Positions 9,798 through 17,739 of a DNA stretch of 64,000 nt are shown in pieces. The DNA comes from Chitinophaga rupis (lineage in GTDB: Bacteria; Bacteroidota; Bacteroidia; Chitinophagales; Chitinophagaceae). Below the pieces are notes generated by a model that saw only the letters and a list, made by a program, of their open reading frames with translations, made no database searches and was not told the DNA's origin. Both the position numbers and the translations under genes were made by a program. Each line of letters starts with the position of its first letter. Within the stretch, counting starts at the first letter, position 1. The stretch spans positions 806,001-870,000 of the forward strand of contig NZ_FOBB01000001.1 in assembly GCF_900109685.1 (NCBI RefSeq). Direction: 5' to 3'.

Positions 9798-9835
9798 TGC
9801 AGCGGCACTAACGGTAACGCTTATATTTAAATCAT

Positions 9836-10717
9836 TTATTTGTTACCTACAATGAGCCTGCCGAGATCTGATTCCAGGAAATTCTCCGCATCCTCATGAT
9901 CAGTGGACAAACTCACCGGCAGCCATTTCTCAAACTCGGCCTGCCGGCCGGCTTCTACCTGTTTTATAATACCTGCAGCATCACTACCCAGGATCAGGTG
10001 CAGTGGTGGTTCCGGATGGGCTACTACATCTATCATCACCTGCGCGGCCTTATCCGGATCGCCTGTCATTTGCTGGGTAGGGTCTTGAAACCGTTTAACG
10101 CGCACGCCTACTGTTTGCTCGTAATCAGGAATGTCCTTTGCAAAGCTCATAGAATCGCCGGCCCAATTGGTACGGAAACCTCCGGGCTCAATAATAGTGA
10201 GCTTAATGCCCAGCGGCGCTATTTCTTTGGATACTGCTTCTGAAAAACCGACCAGCGCAAATTTGGTGGCCTGGTAAATGGAAAGCCCGGGTGTACCAAT
10301 ACGGCCGCCTAAAGAGCTGATCTGCAAAATGTGCCCCGAACGTTGTTTACGCATATAAGGCAGCACCGCACGGGTTACATAAATGGGACCGTACAGGTTT
10401 GTGTTGATCTGGCTGCTGATCTGCTCATGCGTATAAGCTTCTGCTGCGCCGGTAATACCAAAACCGGCATTGTTCACCGCTACATCAATTTTCCCAAAGC
10501 GGGCCACGGCATCTTTTACCGCGTTGTTCACCGCTGCTTCATCCGATACATCCAGCTTTATGGGATAGATCTGATCCGGGTATTGTGCTACCAGGTCATC
10601 CAGCTGTTCAGGCCTGCGGGCTGTTGCAGCTACTAATTCTCCTTTTTCCAGCAGGGCGGCGGTTAAGCTGCGGCCTAAGCCCCTGCTGCTTCCTGTTATA
10701 AACCAAACATTTGCCAT
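9836..10717 (-). CDS. Short-chain dehydrogenase/reductase
   Basis: This is a classical NAD(P)-dependent SDR of 293 residues. The Rossmann glycine motif TGSSRGLGRSL is at about residues 8-18, NNAGFG at about 85-90, the catalytic Ser in ISSLGG and the YxxxK pair in IYQATKFALVGFSE. ATARRP after beta-2 suggests NADP(H) preference. The substrate cannot be inferred; close relatives are annotated only as oxidoreductases. It lies next to the merR remnant and an XRE regulator, in a patch that looks like accessory DNA. Confidence 0.88.
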   Translation of the reverse strand: MANVWFITGSSRGLGRSLTAALLEKGELVAATARRPEQLDDLVAQYPDQIYPIKLDVSDEAAVNNAVKDAVARFGKIDVAVNNAGFGITGAAEAYTHEQISSQINTNLYGPIYVTRAVLPYMRKQRSGHILQISSLGGRIGTPGLSIYQATKFALVGFSEAVSKEIAPLGIKLTIIEPGGFRTNWAGDSMSFAKDIPDYEQTVGVRVKRFQDPTQQMTGDPDKAAQVMIDVVAHPEPPLHLILGSDAAGIIKQVEAGRQAEFEKWLPVSLSTDHEDAENFLESDLGRLIVGNK

Positions 10718-10860
10718 AGTGTTTTATTTTTTACAAAGGTCCGCATTCCATAGGCGCACAGGTTTGTTGTGGAGATCAAAGTTGGTTTGTTGGGAAGCTC
10801 ATAAATTATTGAGCTGGTTTAACCGGGGATTAACTTATTGTGGTGGGATTGTTTCTAAAT

Positions 10861-11082
10861 ATGGCGGTGCTGGGGCATATGATAAGAAAGGCCCGTAAAG
10901 AGCGGAATATGACGCAGGAACAACTAGGCAAACTGATAGGCGTGCAAAAAACCCAGATCTCTAAACTGGAAAGCAGTGTTAACAGCGCTACTATTGATAC
11001 GATTGTTAAGATATTTAAGGCCCTGAATGCAGATATTCATGTTAAAGTAAAGCTTGAAAACAGGTATCTTCAATTAACGTAA
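10861..11082 (+). CDS. XRE-family HTH regulator, resembling a HigA-type antitoxin without its toxin
   Basis: The protein has one Cro/C1 helix-turn-helix: IRKARKERNMTQEQLGKLIG followed by VQKTQISKLESS. The end, TIVKIFKALNADIHVKVKLE, matches the C-terminus of Bacteroidota HigA-like antitoxins. Those proteins usually carry about 30 additional N-terminal residues. Here the frame is closed by a stop at 10831-10833, so the N-terminus is short; a GTG at 10840 would add seven residues. No RelE/HigB-like toxin lies upstream or downstream. It may be a solitary regulator or a decayed antitoxin. Confidence 0.7.
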   Translation: MAVLGHMIRKARKERNMTQEQLGKLIGVQKTQISKLESSVNSATIDTIVKIFKALNADIHVKVKLENRYLQLT

Positions 11083-11095
11083 ATTATGTTAGCCA

Positions 11096-11632
11096 ATGAA
11101 GTCATATCTACTTCTTTTATCCGCCCTATTGTTGCTTCCTTATGCCTGCAGCCCCATACAGGTGCTGGACCAGGAAAACGCAGAAAACTTTGCGCTCAAT
11201 AACTACCGCACGTTTAACTTTTATGAGATAGATGCCAGCGGTAATTCCGTAAACAGCCGTACGTACTATACCGGCCTTGATGCGCTGAAAACAGAAATCA
11301 CGCAACAGCTGCAAAAACGCGGCCTGCAGCCAGGGGAGCATGATCCGGACCTGCTGGTGAATATTGGTATTGTGATCAGAGGGAAAGTGCATACCCGCAA
11401 AGCGGAGGCAGAAGACCCACGTTATATGGGGCAGCGGCATTATACCTGGGAAAGTGAGCGGCTGGAAAAAGGGCAGCATTATAACGAGGGCACGGTTACC
11501 GTTCACCTGGTAGACCGTGCCCAGAATAAGCTGGTATGGCGGGGTGTGGTGGAAGGCGTAGTGCCGGATAAACCCGCCCGCCTGCAACGCAATGTGGCAG
11601 ATGCAATGGAGGCCCTGTTTAAAGGACTATAA
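11096..11632 (+). CDS. DUF4136-type lipoprotein
   Basis: This 178-residue protein has an N-terminal hydrophobic signal, KSYLLLLSALLLLPYAC, with a putative lipidated Cys at residue 18. The body matches the DUF4136 layout: an initial FNFYEI strand, then 'L...I...L..RGL' (LKTEITQQLQKRGL), 'DPDLLVNIG', and GTVTVHLVDRAQNKLVWRG. DUF4136 proteins are envelope lipoproteins of unknown function. It starts 13 bp after the XRE gene, so the two could be cotranscribed, though there is no functional link I can name. Confidence 0.8.
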   Translation: MKSYLLLLSALLLLPYACSPIQVLDQENAENFALNNYRTFNFYEIDASGNSVNSRTYYTGLDALKTEITQQLQKRGLQPGEHDPDLLVNIGIVIRGKVHTRKAEAEDPRYMGQRHYTWESERLEKGQHYNEGTVTVHLVDRAQNKLVWRGVVEGVVPDKPARLQRNVADAMEALFKGL

Positions 11633-11666
11633 GATTTACGATCTTAGATTTATAATTTATGATCTC

Positions 11667-12815
11667 TTAGTTTACCTCTAAGTCGTTTTTAGATGGGAGT
11701 GCCGGGAAAGCTGTATGAGGCTCTGCCTGGTACCAGTACACCACGGAGCTGATATCCGACTGCTGCTGCAAATAACGGCCGCCGCTGCGCCAGCCCAGAT
11801 CCTGGATGGTAACTTTCAGATCTTTATCAAAACGTACCGGATCCATAATATGCCAGCGGTACAGGCCAAAACGCTGCTGTGAATCATATACACCATTAGG
11901 CCGTATTACCTGCGGCAGGCCGGTGTAAGGCGTACAAAACTCCTGGTATTGGCGGGTGTTGCGGTTCTCAAAATTGTAGGATCCGCAAAAATAATCTTCT
12001 GTACCGGTGCCGCAGATGGTGGGGAACTTAGTATCGCCATCCATAAAAAATTTGATCTCTCCTTCGCCCCACCAGCCATTATTATTCACGCCCCAGGCCA
12101 GGTAAGTGCCTACGTACTGGCCTTTACCCTTAATACCATCCACCAGCGTGTAGCTACCACCTTTAGTAGGATTATTGCGGCGGAACTGGGCATGAAAGTA
12201 ACCGGCATCGGAAGGTACCTCTGTTAACGTATAGTCTACCTGGTAGTACAGCGTCATACGTTCTGTATTAATATTCTCCATAGTGATCTTACACTTTTTG
12301 CGGAAAGGCATGGCCCAGTAACAGTTAAAGGCGCTGCCGGGGTTCACGCAAATGGGCAAAGAGGTAAGCTGCGCATATTGCCCCCAGCCCATGCCAAAGA
12401 AATCACCTACCGGCACTTCTACTGATGGTGTGGTTTCATCATCCCAATAAAAACGGATAATGGAAAAACGCCAGTTACCGGTGGGCGTCATCCAGATATG
12501 CTGAATAGCGCCGGGGCCTTCAATTTCCGCTAGGGTAATGGTTTTGCCGGCCTCAATATGAATGAAGGGGCTCACTTTCCAACCCTGCCCCAGGTCGCGC
12601 GCAGCCTCACGGGCCTGGCCCTGCTCCAGTGTAGCCATACCGGCCTTACCTTTTTCACCGGTAAAATTTTCCGGGCTGATACTTCTTGTTTTTGCGTTGG
12701 AGAGCTGGAACAGGTTACCCATGTTCATATTAAGCCCGTTAAAAGGCTGCTGTTGTGCATACAGCATGTTAGCTACAAGTACTGCACAGCAAAGTGTAAG
12801 TAGGTTCCGCACCAT
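11667..12815 (-). CDS. DUF2961 / GH172-family secreted glycosidase-like protein
   Basis: DUF2961 proteins belong to glycoside hydrolase family 172, which includes difructose-anhydride-forming enzymes and alpha-arabinofuranosidases. I chose the Met at 12815 because it gives a signal peptide (MVRNLLTLCCAVLVANMLYA, cleaved before QQQPF); 382 aa. Family features include GPGAIQHIWMTP, IRFYWDDETTPSVEVPVGDFFG, the glutamates of GTEDYFCGSYNF and YRWHIMDPVRFDKDLKV. Which sugar it acts on is not evident. It lies beside a GalM-like gene read in the same direction. Confidence 0.85.
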   Translation of the reverse strand: MVRNLLTLCCAVLVANMLYAQQQPFNGLNMNMGNLFQLSNAKTRSISPENFTGEKGKAGMATLEQGQAREAARDLGQGWKVSPFIHIEAGKTITLAEIEGPGAIQHIWMTPTGNWRFSIIRFYWDDETTPSVEVPVGDFFGMGWGQYAQLTSLPICVNPGSAFNCYWAMPFRKKCKITMENINTERMTLYYQVDYTLTEVPSDAGYFHAQFRRNNPTKGGSYTLVDGIKGKGQYVGTYLAWGVNNNGWWGEGEIKFFMDGDTKFPTICGTGTEDYFCGSYNFENRNTRQYQEFCTPYTGLPQVIRPNGVYDSQQRFGLYRWHIMDPVRFDKDLKVTIQDLGWRSGGRYLQQQSDISSVVYWYQAEPHTAFPALPSKNDLEVN

Positions 12816-12930
12816 GAGTGATAGTTTATAACGTGGATCAATAATGTTAGGCCTACAAATTACAAAACGAATTACACGAAGCATAGTGCAATCGCATAAT
12901 TCGTTTCGTAATATTTAGAGCTGGAAAAGT

Positions 12931-14115
12931 TTATTTCACGCCAAACTTATACACGCAGGTTTGTTGGTAAGTTTGCCCGGGTTTTAACACCACGGAAGGG
13001 AAAGCAGGCTGGTTCGGAGAATCCGGATAATGCTGTGTTTCCAGGGCAAGTGCACCACGGTGTACATAAGCTTTACCACCTTTACCGGTATCGGCGCCCA
13101 TAAAGTTACCGCCGTAGAATTGTACGCCTGGCTCTGTGGTCCATACCTCCATATAGCGGCCGCTCTTAGGTTCCAGCACGGTAGCAGCTAATGACAGCTC
13201 ATTACCTTTTTTATTCAGCACCCAGTTATGATCATAGCCTTTACCAAATTTGAGCTGCTCAAAATCAGCGCCTACTCTTTCACCTATAGGCGTAGGAGTA
13301 GTAAAGTCCATGGGAGTGCCTTTTACAGGTTCCAGCTTGCCAAAGGGTATCAGGCTGCTATCTACCGGCGTAAATTTATCGGCATTCAGCATTAACACAT
13401 GATCATTAATATCTCCATTGCCGGCGCCATGCAGGTTCCAGAAGGAGTGGTGCGTTAAGTTCACGATCGTTGGTTTATCGGTAGTGGCTTTATAGCTGAT
13501 CTTAAATTCATTGCTGTCTGTAAGCTCGTAGGTAAGCGTAACATCCAGGTTGCCGGGGTATCCTTCTTCTCCGTCTTTAGAGAGGTAGTGGAATTCCAGC
13601 GTATGCTCATCCGGTTGTTTGGCTTCCCAAACCACATCATTGAACCCTTTTAAACCGCCATGCAGGTGGTTGGCGTTATTATTCACCGCCAGCTTGTATT
13701 CCTTACCATCCAGCTTAAACTTGCCTTTGGCAATACGGTTGCCGTACCGGCCTACAATGCCGCCGTAGTAACGGTCCTTGGTGCTTACATACTGGCTAAT
13801 CTTATCGTATCCCAGCTCCACATCTTCCAGCTTACCTTCTTTGTCCGGCGCCAGCAGGGCTACTACTTTTGCACCGTAGTTGGTAACGGCCATTTGTACG
13901 CCGCCTTTGCTTTTCAGATAAAATAATTTCACCTGGCTCCCATCGATAGTGGTGTCGAAATTCGCGGCGGGAATCAGGGTTTCAACGCTAGTGATGCTGT
14001 CATGATTTGTACTCATACTATCAACAGAATTATTATTTGTGTTAGTACCGGATTGCTGGCAGGCGCCCATACCGAGGGCCGTGGCTACCGTTAGCAGTGG
14101 AAGTATACGTTTCAT
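12931..14115 (-). CDS. Aldose 1-epimerase (galactose mutarotase), lipoprotein form
   Basis: GalM-type enzymes interconvert alpha and beta anomers of aldoses. The 394-residue protein has a lipoprotein signal (MKRILPLLTVATALGMGAC, Cys19), so it acts at the envelope, unlike cytosolic E. coli GalM. Conserved stretches are VGRYGNRIAKGKF, NHLHGGLKGF (catalytic His region), NLTHHSFWNLHG with the second His, and LALETQHYPDSPN with the Glu base. It neighbours a GH172-like gene and a LacI regulator, pointing to a small sugar-use unit. Two hairpins lie upstream between 14176 and 14259. Confidence 0.92.
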   Translation of the reverse strand: MKRILPLLTVATALGMGACQQSGTNTNNNSVDSMSTNHDSITSVETLIPAANFDTTIDGSQVKLFYLKSKGGVQMAVTNYGAKVVALLAPDKEGKLEDVELGYDKISQYVSTKDRYYGGIVGRYGNRIAKGKFKLDGKEYKLAVNNNANHLHGGLKGFNDVVWEAKQPDEHTLEFHYLSKDGEEGYPGNLDVTLTYELTDSNEFKISYKATTDKPTIVNLTHHSFWNLHGAGNGDINDHVLMLNADKFTPVDSSLIPFGKLEPVKGTPMDFTTPTPIGERVGADFEQLKFGKGYDHNWVLNKKGNELSLAATVLEPKSGRYMEVWTTEPGVQFYGGNFMGADTGKGGKAYVHRGALALETQHYPDSPNQPAFPSVVLKPGQTYQQTCVYKFGVK

Positions 14116-14175
14116 AATCGCAGTAATTTATAAGGGTCCAATATACGTTTAATGTCCGAAAAATATTCCGGATAT

Positions 14176-14203
14176 AAAAAAGCCGGGAAATGATTTTCCC
14201 GGC
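14176..14203 (-). terminator. Intrinsic-terminator-like hairpin upstream of galM
   Basis: A perfect 9-bp stem (14182-14190 with 14195-14203, GCCGGGAAA/TTTCCCGGC, loop TGAT) is followed on the minus strand by a short U run (plus-strand A run at 14177-14181). It lies about 65 bp upstream of the galM start and no minus-strand gene precedes it. It may be an attenuator or the end of a small RNA. Confidence 0.6.
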
Positions 14204-14231
14204 CGTAATTTTGGCCTTTATCCATTAAAAT

Positions 14232-14259
14232 TGCATTACGCTTTTGGAGTGGTAATGCA
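14232..14259. repeat. Inverted repeat in the galM-lacI intergenic region
   Basis: TGCATTAC (14232-14239) pairs with GTAATGCA (14252-14259) across a 12-base loop. It lies between the terminator-like hairpin and the 18-bp palindrome. It could be a second regulator site or part of a structured leader. Confidence 0.5.
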
Positions 14260-14320
14260 CGTGTAGTATTGGTTGCAAAATATAAGCTGCAGGTCAGATA
14301 AACATGGGGTAGCGGAAAAT

Positions 14321-14338
14321 AACGTTACCGGTAACGTT
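14321..14338. promoter_or_regulatory. Perfect 18-bp palindrome, likely LacI-family operator
   Basis: The sequence AACGTTACCGGTAACGTT is a perfect palindrome with a central CG step, the usual form of LacI/GalR-family operators. It lies 260 bp upstream of the LacI-family gene and 206 bp upstream of galM. The neighbouring regulator is the obvious candidate to bind it. Confidence 0.55.
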
Positions 14339-14598
14339 TGCATTAATAAAAAAAATATGTGTTTACCGTAAAAATGCCCTGTTTTAGCAGCTCATCCCTA
14401 TTGCTGTACCGTTTGTGAAATACGATGCACGTACTTAACCGGTTTTTGTTTTATTTGTGGAGTAAACTGGGGGAGCTCCGATTTTTAGGACGAACGGAAA
14501 TAATTGACAGGCTGTTTGAAACACCTGCCATGTATCCATATAGAAAAACCCGTGTATAACCGGCACCGATCACTGAATATAACTATCCAACTAGGAGC

Positions 14599-15612
14599 AT
14601 GAAGAATAAGCAGGTAACCATCAAGGACCTGGCGAGGAAGCTGCGCCTCTCCGTGTCTACCGTATCCAGGGCATTACGTAACCTGCCCGACATTAATGAA
14701 GAAACCAGGCGCAAAGTGCTGGAACTGGCGGAGGGACTGAATTATGAGCCGAACTACATTGCTCAGAGCCTTATTAATAAACAAACCCGTATCATAGGGG
14801 TGATTGTGCCGCTTATTGCTACACACTTCTTTTCCCATGCCCTTAGCGGTATGAACGAGGTAGCCAATCAATATGGCTATCACCTGATGTTTTGCCAGAG
14901 CAATGAATCCGCACACCAGGAGGCAGATGCCATACAGCAGCTGGCCAGCTGCCGTATAGACGGGTTGCTGATATCAGTATCCAAACAAACGCAGGATGCG
15001 GAGCCCTTCCTGAAGCTGCGCGAGAAAGGCATTCCCTTTATATTCTTTGACCGCGACCTGCCGCATGTATGCGCTTCCCGCGTAAAGGTGGAGCAGTATA
15101 AAACCGCATTTAAGGCCGTAGAGCATATGATACAGCAGGGATGCCGCAACATTGCGCACCTGGCCGGCCCCAAAGGATTATCTGTATCAGACGAGCGGTT
15201 GCGGGGTTATGAAGATGCCATGCAACAGCATGGCCTGCAGTACAGCGCCCGGCATATTGTGCATTGCGAAAAATTCCAGCTGAATGCGCTGGAAGCGGTA
15301 AAGGAAGTAATGCACTTACAGCCTGATGGTATTTTTACCGTTAACGATCCCTCCGGCGTAATTGCCATTAAATACCTGCAAAGCCTGGGATACCGCGTAC
15401 CGCAGGATATTGCCGTAGTAGGCTTTAACGGCGACCCGGTGGCTGAGGTAATAGAACCGGCCCTGAGCACTATTGTACAACCGGGCTATGAGGTAGGGAA
15501 GGAAGCGCTGAAAATGCTGATCCGCCACATTGAAGAAAAGTTCACGGAAACAGAGGAGCTGGTGCTGGAAGGAACGCTGGAGATCCGGGGATCATCGAAG
15601 ATAAAATGCTAA
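14599..15612 (+). CDS. LacI-family transcriptional regulator
   Basis: The 337-residue protein has an N-terminal LacI helix-turn-helix (VTIKDLARKLRLSVSTVSRA, about residues 6-25) and the hinge EGLNYEPNYIAQSL. A periplasmic-binding-like sensor domain follows, starting RIIGVIVPLI and including FIFFDRD, RNIAHLAGP, DGIFTVNDPSGVIAIKYL and VVGFNGDP. The C-terminal IRGSSK is family-typical. Length is normal. It is likely to sense a sugar and control the divergent galM/GH172 genes through the palindrome at 14321-14338; that target assignment is inference. Confidence 0.92.
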   Translation: MKNKQVTIKDLARKLRLSVSTVSRALRNLPDINEETRRKVLELAEGLNYEPNYIAQSLINKQTRIIGVIVPLIATHFFSHALSGMNEVANQYGYHLMFCQSNESAHQEADAIQQLASCRIDGLLISVSKQTQDAEPFLKLREKGIPFIFFDRDLPHVCASRVKVEQYKTAFKAVEHMIQQGCRNIAHLAGPKGLSVSDERLRGYEDAMQQHGLQYSARHIVHCEKFQLNALEAVKEVMHLQPDGIFTVNDPSGVIAIKYLQSLGYRVPQDIAVVGFNGDPVAEVIEPALSTIVQPGYEVGKEALKMLIRHIEEKFTETEELVLEGTLEIRGSSKIKC

Positions 15613-15661
15613 TGTGCCGGTATGTTTTAGTGAAGGTGATGATCAAAATATGTTCAATAAA

Positions 15662-15708
15662 AAATGTGCTGGTGAAAAAGCAATTCCGCTTTCCTCACCA
15701 GCACATTT
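15662..15708. terminator. Bidirectional terminator between lacI-type and dhs-like genes
   Basis: A perfect 14-bp stem (15662-15675 with 15695-15708) encloses a loop that can form a further small hairpin (AAAGC/GCTTT). It separates two convergent genes and has A/T runs on both sides. Confidence 0.8.
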
Positions 15709-15735
15709 ACATATTGGCACATCGGCACCTTAAAC

Positions 15736-16710
15736 TTACCAGCCCAGCAGGTAGGCAAATATTAACGGCGCTACAATGGTAGCATCTGATTCAACAATAA
15801 ATTTAGGCGTATTGATATCCAGCTTACCCCAGGTGATCTTTTCATTTGGCACGGCGCCGGAGTAAGAACCGTAAGAGGTAGTGGAATCAGAGATCTGGCA
15901 GAAGTAGCTCCAGAAGGGAACATCATGCCATTCCAGGTCCTGGTACATCATGGGTACCACGCAAATGGGGAAGTCGCCGGCAATACCGCCACCGATCTGG
16001 AAAAAACCTACGCCTTTACCAGCAGAGTTATTACGGTACCAGTCAGACAGCCACACCATGTACTCTATACCGCTTTTCATGGTAGCTGCTTTCAGCTCGC
16101 CCTTAATGCAGTAAGAGGCAAAGATGTTACCCATGGTACTATCTTCCCAGCCCGGTACCACAATGGGAATATTCTTTTCTGCGGCTGCCAGCATCCAGCT
16201 ATGTTTGGGATCAATCTCGTAATGCTCTTTCATTACACCGCTCAGCAGCAGCTTGTACATGTATTCATGCGGGAAGTAACGTTCACCTTTGGTTTCCGCA
16301 TCTTTCCATATTTTGAAAATATGTGTTTGTATACGGCGGAAAGCTTCTTCTTCCGGTATGCAGGTATCTGTAACGCGGTTAAAGCCCTTTTCCAGCAGCG
16401 CCCATTCATCCTGCGGGCTCAGGTCGCGGTAGTTAGGCACCCGTTTATAATGGGTATGCGCCACCAGGTTCATGATATCTTCCTCCAGGTTGGCGCCGGT
16501 GCAGGAAATAATATCCACTTTTCCCTGGCGTATCATTTCCGCAAAGGAAATACCTAGTTCGGCGGTGCTCATGGCGCCTGCCAGCGTTACCATCATTTTT
16601 CCACCTTCCAGCAAATGTGTTTCATATCCTTTTGCAGCATCTACCAATGCAGCAGCATTGAAGTGCCGGTAATGATGCTGAATAAACTGTGAAATGGGCC
16701 CTTTGTTCAT
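15736..16710 (-). CDS. Deoxyhypusine synthase-like protein
   Basis: This 324-residue protein belongs to the deoxyhypusine synthase fold family. Visible signatures are VTLAGAMSTAELGI (NAD-binding start), ISCTGANLEEDI, GWEDSTMGNIFAS, the glycine-rich IGGGIAGDFPICVVPMM and GSYSGAVPNEKITWGK. The last contains a Lys aligning with the catalytic Lys of human DHS (in SWGKI). Bacteria lack eIF5A/hypusine, so bacterial homologues probably act on polyamines (aminobutyl transfer from spermidine, homospermidine-type chemistry), though the substrate is unsettled. The usual DHS motif GSDSGA reads GSYSGA here. Confidence 0.88.
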   Translation of the reverse strand: MNKGPISQFIQHHYRHFNAAALVDAAKGYETHLLEGGKMMVTLAGAMSTAELGISFAEMIRQGKVDIISCTGANLEEDIMNLVAHTHYKRVPNYRDLSPQDEWALLEKGFNRVTDTCIPEEEAFRRIQTHIFKIWKDAETKGERYFPHEYMYKLLLSGVMKEHYEIDPKHSWMLAAAEKNIPIVVPGWEDSTMGNIFASYCIKGELKAATMKSGIEYMVWLSDWYRNNSAGKGVGFFQIGGGIAGDFPICVVPMMYQDLEWHDVPFWSYFCQISDSTTSYGSYSGAVPNEKITWGKLDINTPKFIVESDATIVAPLIFAYLLGW

Positions 16711-16741
16711 TTTATTAAGTTACTGTTTTGTTGCAAGGGGG

Positions 16742-16749
16742 CAAAGTTA
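16742..16749 (-). promoter_or_regulatory. -7 element of the dhs-like gene
   Basis: The minus strand reads TAACTTTG, an exact TAnnTTTG match 32 bp upstream of the start codon. No good -33 box at the usual distance. Confidence 0.4.
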
Positions 16750-16771
16750 AGATATAGTTAGGAGAAGGGCA

Positions 16772-16803
16772 TAAAAAAAGGTCCATAGTGCGACTATGGA
16801 CCT
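16772..16803 (-). terminator. Rho-independent terminator of the PepSY-like gene
   Basis: An 11-bp perfect stem (16779-16789 with 16793-16803) with a GCG loop is followed on the minus strand by a U tract (A run 16773-16779). It lies about 35 bp past the stop at 16840. Confidence 0.9.
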
Positions 16804-16839
16804 GCAAAACAACACAACAGCTTATAGAATGGCTGACGA

Positions 16840-17298
16840 CTACGCTTTTTTCAAACGCTGGTACACGCTTAACTGACCGTTACTGTCAGACTTCACTACC
16901 ATCCAGGTGGTTTCAGCTTCCAGCGTAATGTAGTAAGTGGTGGTGTTACCGGCATCCAGCTCTACGGTAGAGCGGATCTCATGTGAAGGGTAACGTTTCT
17001 TTACTTTGGTTACCACTGCCAGGGGCAGCTGTTCTTCCGTAATATAACGGCGGGTAGAAAGTAAATTGCCATCTGCATCAAAGTATGCGGAAACCTGGGT
17101 TTCACCTACCAGGAACTTGGCGGTAAAAACCTTCTGGTCATCTGTGTACCAACGTACATGGGTGGCAGTGGCAAAAGATTGGCTTAATGCTGTTTTCAGG
17201 CGGGCGGTAGCTTCTGTCTCGGTGACATGGGCAGCCCAGGCTGTGTGCCCGCACATTAAGGCGGCAGCTACACATAGTGTTAAAAACATTTTCTTCAT
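16840..17298 (-). CDS. Secreted PepSY-like protein
   Basis: The 152-residue protein has a signal peptide (MKKMFLTLCVAAALMCGHTAWA, cleaved before AHVTE). The mature part has alternating segments VRWYTDDQKVFTAKFLVGE and VSAYFDADGNLLSTRRYIT followed by LPLAVVTKVKKRYPSHEI, the pattern of the PepSY-like small periplasmic proteins common in Chitinophagaceae ('f.dG.l....y.....LP..v...i...yp'). Function unknown; probably binds a partner or peptide in the periplasm. It has its own promoter and terminator, so it is a single-gene unit. Confidence 0.7.
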   Translation of the reverse strand: MKKMFLTLCVAAALMCGHTAWAAHVTETEATARLKTALSQSFATATHVRWYTDDQKVFTAKFLVGETQVSAYFDADGNLLSTRRYITEEQLPLAVVTKVKKRYPSHEIRSTVELDAGNTTTYYITLEAETTWMVVKSDSNGQLSVYQRLKKA

Positions 17299-17739
17299 GG
17301 CGGAAGTTTTTTAGTTTTTTAGGGTTGAATTTTTTTGTGTTTGTTTATTTATGAATCAAAGGTACAGTGGCTTTATACGTGCAACAACCCAATAGTTGCT
17401 AATGGTATAGCTTGAATAGTTTGTAAAAACACCTGTTGCAACACTTAGGCTATAAATACATTTTTTTTTCGTATGAGGCGGCCGCTGCAAAGCGTTTGCA
17501 GGCAAAGAACGAATGTTGCACCTGCCGAAGTTAAGCTTTTGTTAAAGTGGAAGAGTGATGATGTACGGTAATTTAAAAAACTGCGCAGTAAAAATGCAAT
17601 GCATTGCAGACGGTGATTAGCTTACAGCCCGGCACTGGTAAGGGTTAGGATGAATGGCCCTTCTGGCAGATGAACGGAAACAGACCTGCGCATGGCTTAG
17701 ATGCCTGCATATCCGCACATCATTTCGTAAATTACAACG
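17299..17739. other. Intergenic region between PepSY-like gene and ACP phosphodiesterase gene
   Basis: About 440 bp. It holds the PepSY-like promoter at 17357-17388. In the rest I see no conserved frame, hairpin terminator or repeat; a homopolymer T run lies near 17461-17469. Confidence 0.6.
17357..17388 (-). promoter_or_regulatory. Promoter of the PepSY-like gene
   Basis: On the minus strand a GTTG -33-like box (17388-17385) lies 20 bp from an exact -7 element TACCTTTG (17364-17357). The start of transcription would be near 17350, leaving a leader of about 50 nt. Confidence 0.5.

Larger units (their letters stand above)
14116..14598. other. Regulatory intergenic region between galM and lacI-type gene
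   Basis: Divergent promoter region of about 480 bp without a gene. It holds the terminator-like hairpin at 14176-14203, the inverted repeat at 14232-14259 and the palindrome at 14321-14338. I found no exact TAnnTTTG element for either flanking gene; a near match with three spacer bases (TACCGTTTG) occurs at 14407-14415. Confidence 0.6.
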
